DNA of 64,000 bases. Origin: Alentia gelatinosa. Its lineage: Eukaryota; Annelida; Polychaeta; Phyllodocida; Polynoidae. The stretch lies in assembly GCA_950022655.1 (NCBI GenBank), contig OX465582.1, forward strand, positions 89,619,801 through 89,683,800, written 5' to 3'. A program made the position numbers and the translations under genes. The notes below the pieces were generated by a model, which was not told where the DNA came from, ran no database searches, and worked only from the letters and a program-made list of their open reading frames with translations. Shown here piece after piece: positions 59,246 through 64,000 of this stretch (positions within the stretch are counted from its first letter, which is position 1; each line of letters opens with the position of its first letter).

Positions 59246-61646
59246 CTTTCAAAGTTTTCAACCAACACAGACCGACTTTCCTGGTATATTATGTTTTTAA
59301 TATCAATGTTATCTTATACAGTAGCAACAGCAAGCGCCATATTATATTGAATTTGGCAAAAAATAGTGAATGTGTGTTTTCTAGTAATTTTGTCTGAATC
59401 TTGGTTCTTTTTGGTCTCTTGTCGTTGTACTTGTGAAGGGCGGCAGAGAATGTATTGAATTTCAAATGAAATTGTCTTCTTTTTTTTAAAATTTCTTTTC
59501 AAATTTTTGTTTGCATCGGTTGGAAACAGAAGTGCTATTTGCCTCGTATTTTCAATCTGCATTTCAAATGAATGTCAAGGAAAACCTCCTCAATCTAAAG
59601 AATCACGTTCTGATTAAATAATATCCAAAGATCAAATTTTTTTAGAAAATAAAATCTTCCCAAACATGATAAATATATCAGTGACAAAGTGAGAGAATAC
59701 TACTGCAATATGTGCACGGAAAAGAAATTATCAATTTGTTTCCGCCAATACAGCAAAGACAGAAATATCCTTTGAAAGGAGAATCACAAATCACTTCGAA
59801 CTTTTTAATAGAAAAGGCCCAAAAGTAGGACAATATTTCTGAATTTGATCGATGCGAAAAGGAGAAACAATGATAGTTTGATCTTGCCAGCTTATCTTTC
59901 ATTGAATGGGTGATGTTTCAAATGAAGACGACTCGGATGTGCTACCAGAGAACCCTGAAAATGGCCGACTGGCTTCGGAGGATAGAATAATCCATAATTT
60001 TCACTCTTTTTCTCAACAGGTTCTCTATGATGATGTGGTTTTAGAGGATACTTTTTTGGTTCCTCAAAATGGTACAAAACTATTAGAAAATAAGAGTTCT
60101 AAACGAAAGGATTAACTTTAGAATTTCAAGTATTCTCACCTCTCACACAGCAACTTTCTGGGATCGTGGTCATTAAATAAAACGATATAATTCCGAATGA
60201 TAAAATGATTTTGAAGAAAAATAAATATAAGAGTAATAATTAACTAATTCTGGATAAGGAGTCAAAAGAGCAGGAAATAGGTCACTGAGACGCAGGTCTT
60301 CTTCTGAATAACGTAAACTTTTTTTTTCTTTTTTTCTTTTAAATTTTGCTGCCACTAGACACGTCCTAATAATAATGAATAATGGAATCTGAATCCATAA
60401 TTAATAATGGATTCTGAATAAAAAAACATTCTGAATAATGTACATTATTCTGAATATAAAGAAGCACTCTTAAATAACGCATCCTACGCTGAACGTTGAC
60501 TGAACTTGGCTGTGAGTGACCACCAAGGACTGAAGGGCAACACACAAGACTCCCTGTGATTTCCTACCATGACCAGGCTCTTTTAAGGAACACAAAACAC
60601 ACAAATTTCTTGGTGAAGTAGAGTAAAAAAATGTCCGAAAATCATCAGGCGAAGCAAAAAAAGCAGGTCGACGTGTTTTGTCGGTAATAAGGAGGTGTTT
60701 AGATTAGCAGTTGTCAAGGAAAGCAAGACGAAAGCTATTAGTCAGGTGTTCCATATATTGACCCACAACCAGGGGTTGACTACAGCGAGAAGCACAAGAA
60801 TATCAAAAACAGAATCAAATCGTTTGATTTTCTTGTGGATTATAGGTGTACCATTAAATGGAATGGGGAGTATTCCTTATGTCTAAATGGATTATTCTTT
60901 TCCTCGTATTTTCAAGAAGGGAGTGGTGTTATTTTCCCTTCTAAGCTGGTTCGTTCATGTTTGTATTCTTTTTTTTTTCGCGGAAAAGGAAATAGTATAT
61001 TTAGGGTGTTCAGTTGAATAGAAAAAATTAAGGTGTGTGAGTTTGCCACTGCCATGCTGTATATACAACGTCAATCCAATCTCAGACATCAACAGGGGCT
61101 TGCCAAAGACTGACTTCCAAGGGGAACCCAACACAGAGAGAGCCCAACTAAATGCCTACTTAGTAGTAATGAAGTGATTGTCATTAAAAAAAAAAGAAAA
61201 AAAGGCGCTTCCCTCGTGGTTACCAAATGGTCTGGCCACAAAATTTGATTATGCAAAAAGGATTCAAACAAAAAATAGTGCTAATCAAATTCTGTGAACA
61301 CAGGGAAGTTCAACTCTCTTTTCTATTTAAAAATAAAACAATTATATTCAACTATAGATTTTTTTTTCTACGAGCAATCGTTGAAAGTTATATATATATG
61401 TATACGACAGATCTATAACTAATGAAGAAATATTTATATGCGGATGCAAAAAATAAATAAAATAATAATCCCACTAATACTACTACCAACTAGATTTCAT
61501 GCATTGACCTTAAAGTTTCTTAGTAGTTCTACCACTCGGACGGAGTTCACATCAAAAACCAATGAGAAGAACAGGAGAATGCCGAGTCCCTGGTGGAGGG
61601 GGCTCCCGGCGCGGCAGGTGGGCGATAATACCCCGACAATACGTAC

Positions 61647-61725
61647 CTCGTAGTTCTCAACCTCCGTCGCGTCGTCGCTGAGTTCCATCCCGTAATGCGG
61701 CATCGGAGGATTTCCCAACATGGCA
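61647..61725 (-). CDS. RNF38/44-like, exon ending ENYE
   Basis: Minus-strand acceptor GTGTTGCAG, donor GAG|GTACGT, 79 nt. After one base completing a Leu codon it reads AMLGNPPMPHYGMELSDD and EVENYE, which leads straight into [10 protein letters not shown] of the RING exon as in RNF38/44. Confidence 0.93.
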
Positions 61726-61739
61726 CTGCAACACCAAGC

Positions 61740-61990
61740 ACAAGGTCACAGCAAGGTCACAGCAAGGTCAGGCCAAGGACAAGGTCAGACCAAGGTCAGG
61801 CAAAAGACAAGGTCAGACCAAAGTCACAGCAAGGTCAGACCAAGGTCAGGCAAAAGACAAGGTCAACCCAAGGTCAGGCAAAAGGCAAGGTCAGACCAAA
61901 GTCAAAGCAAGTTTAGACCAGGGTAGGACCAAAGACAAGGTTAGACCAAAGTCAGGCAAAACACAAGGTCAGACCAAAGTCAGACCAAAT
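61740..61990. repeat. Minisatellite of AAGGTCA motifs beside a splice acceptor
   Basis: About twelve exact AAGGTCA copies plus variants, spaced at about 11 or 17 bp (AAGGTCAGACC, AAGGTCAGGCAAAAGAC). AAGGTCA is the extended half-site of monomeric nuclear receptors (ERR/SF-1 type). On the gene's strand the array reads TGACCTT and ends about 15 bp before the acceptor at 61,726, so it forms part of the region upstream of the 3' splice site. Confidence 0.9.
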
Positions 61991-62407
61991 TTCCTATAAA
62001 CTTTTTCATGAGAATTTGAGAACTTTCAAGAACGTACAAGAACGTTTTATACATCATCTCTAGGTGTTCTCTCATCAAATATCAGATTCTGTTATATTGA
62101 CTTTTCTACTCAGTTCTATAATCTACTATAGGTTAATACTGTAATGCTAAATGATTTTTTTAGTTTAATATACAAATTTCTAGTGTGAAAGACCTTCAAA
62201 TAAGATATTGAAACTTTGCCACGTTTTGCTTATATGCAAAAATCAAAGTACCAATTTTTCAAATTTCTTAATGGCTCTTAATAACTACGTGTATTTATAA
62301 AAAAAATACTATTTTCTAGTTCCATTAACGATCATAACATTATCACTGATATTTAATACATGATGCTGCCGCGTGGGGGCAGTGTGTCTACGAGACGCTG
62401 GACGTAC

Positions 62408-62505
62408 AGGAAGTGGAGCAGGAATCCTGGGTAAGGTGGGGGCGGTGGGGGGATCGCTCGCCAACGATTCCGATTCGTCGGGCTTCGTCGATATCGCAAG
62501 GGGTT
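62408..62505 (-). CDS. RNF38/44-like, proline-rich exon
   Basis: Minus-strand acceptor GACATTTCAG, donor TTCCT|GTACGT, 98 nt entering in phase 0 and leaving in phase 2. NPLRYRRSPTNRNRW then RAIPPPPPPYPGFLLHF, continuing as LAML in the next exon. The Pro-rich/hydrophobic segment is characteristic of the RNF38/44 family. Confidence 0.88.
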
Positions 62506-62744
62506 CTGAAATGTCAACAAAGATAGGATCACTATCTATTTTCCTCGTGCCAATTTAAACAACTCCTAGTTGTAATACAATATTCCTGATAAATGATCTA
62601 GAGTTACAGACTCATAAATGAAAGGAAGCTAATAGAAAAAGGTGGATCTAAAGAAAGTTTGTCATGGAAGTTAGACCTTGAAACTTGATATCTAATGGAT
62701 ACTTCGATACTTATTAAGGTTAACACAATTTATGATACAGTTCA

Positions 62745-62944
62745 AATTTTCAGAGAGACTGAGAAAACATGGAAAACACCTTGTTTTTGGGTTGGAATGG
62801 GGCTGGGGTGTGTGGGGAGGTTTGAACCACGCTATATTTTGTCAATGAGGCCCTCTTTGTTTTTTACAATTTTTTTTTTTTTTTTCATAAACTGTAAATG
62901 AAAACAAGGATTTCCTAGGAAAAGAGGAAAACTGCTATCCCTGA
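62745..62944 (+). repeat. Dispersed element, family P6, copy 6
   Basis: CAGAGAGACTGAGAAAACATG, GAATGGGGCTGGGG and AAAACTGCTATCCCTG mark an inverted copy of the PRC1-intron family. In an intron of the RNF38/44-like gene. Confidence 0.65.
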
Positions 62945-63017
62945 ATTATAGAGGATATTTTTTTGTCATTAAAAAAAAAGAAGATATATGTAGAAATAAG
63001 AATCTAAAAACTGCTGG

Positions 63018-63058
63018 TGTAATTCTACCTGAATTGTACTAACGTAGAGGTCGTGAAA
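63018..63058 (-). repeat. Intronic copy of the 63,314 exon's 3' end with its splice donor
   Basis: TTCTACCTGAATTGTACTAA then CGTAGAGGTCGTG matches the true exon edge at 63,308-63,340 with few differences. On the minus strand it keeps CAG|GTAGAA and codons HDLYVS. The flanking ATATGTAGAAATAAGAA occurs three times (62,985, 63,094 and 63,198), marking tandem duplication units. Confidence 0.85.
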
Positions 63059-63239
63059 TGAATGGAACGATTGAAAACTGGCATCCCTGTCACATATGTA
63101 GAAATAAGAAGAATTTGGAAGTGTTCACCCACAGTAAGGGAGCCCTATCTTTTCCTCTTTTTTTTCAATTCTTATCATTATTTTTTTTATACACACATAT
63201 GTAGAAATAAGAAGAATTTGGGATTATACGCACATGTCG

Positions 63240-63247
63240 AAATAAGA

Positions 63248-63283
<36 letters not shown>
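63240..63283. repeat. (CA)n(TA)n microsatellite
   Basis: About eleven CA repeats followed by about eleven TA repeats, about 30 bp from the 3' edge of the exon at 63,314. Confidence 0.97.
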
Positions 63284-63313
63284 GAGAAGAATTTTAAAAA
63301 CTTGTAGTTCTAC

Positions 63314-63580
63314 CTGAAGCGCACTGACGTAGAGGTCGTGCGGCGTCGGGTGCACGGCGGGCTCCTGTAGCAGGACGGGCGGGGAGGGCGTGAGGGCGGG
63401 CGGCGCGCCCCCCGGCCCCGCGCCCCCGGGGTGCCCGGCCCCCGGGTGGTGCGCGCCGGGGTGGTGGTGTGGCGGCGGGTGGTGGTGCGGGTGGTGGTGG
63501 GCCGCCACCGCCGCCCCCAGGTAGTGGCGGGGCGGCGCGGGGCGGTGGTCCGTCAGCAGCGACACCTCCTCCTCTTGGTG
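63314..63580 (-). CDS. RNF38/44-like, histidine/proline-rich exon
   Basis: Minus-strand acceptor CCCCTGACAG, donor CTTCAG|GTAGAA, 89 codons in phase 0. It starts HQEEEVSLLTDHRPAPPRHY, runs through a His/Pro/Gly-rich low-complexity stretch and ends HDLYVSALQ. Strongly GC-rich, unlike the flanking introns. Upstream exons lie outside the window. Confidence 0.85.
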
Positions 63581-63874
63581 CTGTCAGGGGGTCAAGGTCA
63601 ACAGAGGTCAGGTCAGATATACAGATACGAGAACCAAAACGAATCTAAAAAGAAATATTTTATTTTATTTTATTTTATTTTTAGGGGGGAGGTGTACTTC
63701 GCCTCGTATTTTAAATATCAGATATATTCACTAAAGAAGTCTCGATGGTCCAACGCCATGAATGATGCGGCATTTTGACTTGCATTTGCCTGCATGAATA
63801 TGAGGGACTTTATATGTACATGAAATTACCTTTCTTCACGATATTTATGCATATTTTCGAATGAATTAAACCCA

Positions 63875-64000
63875 GCAATTGCCATATTAAAGGGTATAAC
63901 ACTAGGCACTGTTTCTTTGCTCTATAACATAAAGGGACTATTTTCCCGTATACTATGACTTTGAGGCGTATACCACAGATTTGAATCCGTATACCGCAGT
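63875..64000. repeat. P11 element, cut by the window edge
   Basis: AAAGGGTATAACA, TTTGCTCTATAACATAAAGG and GTATACCACAGATTTGAATCC match 7,200-7,370 in inverted orientation. It continues beyond 64,000. Confidence 0.5.

Noticed and set aside
63431..63778. 115-codon plus-strand GC-rich frame
   Set aside because: Antisense shadow of the His/Pro-rich exon at 63,314-63,580.

Overview
The window is eukaryotic nuclear DNA from a bilaterian animal, most likely a marine invertebrate. Genes are split into short exons with GT-AG introns, intergenic DNA and introns are AT-rich, and the non-coding space is packed with miniature inverted-repeat transposons, tRNA-derived SINEs, minisatellites and poly-C/poly-G tracts. 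I cannot fix the species. Intronic minisatellites that include exon/intron boundaries (in the RNF38/44-like gene) recall, from memory, the 'mirage' minisatellites described in amphioxus. A mollusc or another invertebrate is not excluded.

Layout. (1) 1-9,100: repeat-rich DNA with two exons of a minus-strand Shisa-like gene: a signal-peptide exon at 8,772-8,829 and a cysteine-rich exon at 5,271-5,499. They join in phase across a 3.3-kb intron; later exons were not found. (2) 9,100-23,100: no convincing protein gene. It holds a compound inverted-repeat element with about 35 copies of a 63-bp minisatellite (about 10,019-13,031), a tRNA-Glu(CTC) gene (16,949-17,020, minus), a long imperfect inverted repeat (about 17,400-18,510) and two adjacent 651-bp elements (21,208-22,510). 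(3) 23,100-41,890: a complete plus-strand PRC1 gene (protein regulator of cytokinesis 1), about 600-619 codons in 14 inferred exons. It has a CCAAT/CHR-like promoter, a first exon with only four full codons, one intron best explained by a GC-AG pair, an 18-nt microexon and two possible 3' ends. (4) 41,890-50,390: intergenic repeats. (5) 50,390-64,000: the 3' half of a minus-strand RNF38/RNF44-type RING-H2 E3 ligase (five exons, 244 codons visible, 5' part beyond the right edge), probably with a long 3' UTR.

The PRC1 and RNF38/44-like genes converge tail to tail, about 8.5 kb apart if the predicted poly(A) sites are right. The three protein genes have unrelated roles: a secretory/membrane protein, spindle-midzone bundling, and ubiquitin ligation. 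No operon-like logic is expected.

The most unusual structure is in the RNF38/44-like gene. In two different introns, the last codons of the upstream exon plus its 5' splice site have been copied into the intron, in one case as a tandem array of four to five degenerate copies. All exon calls rest on reading frame, splice-site phase and remembered family similarity; no alignment or transcript data were available.
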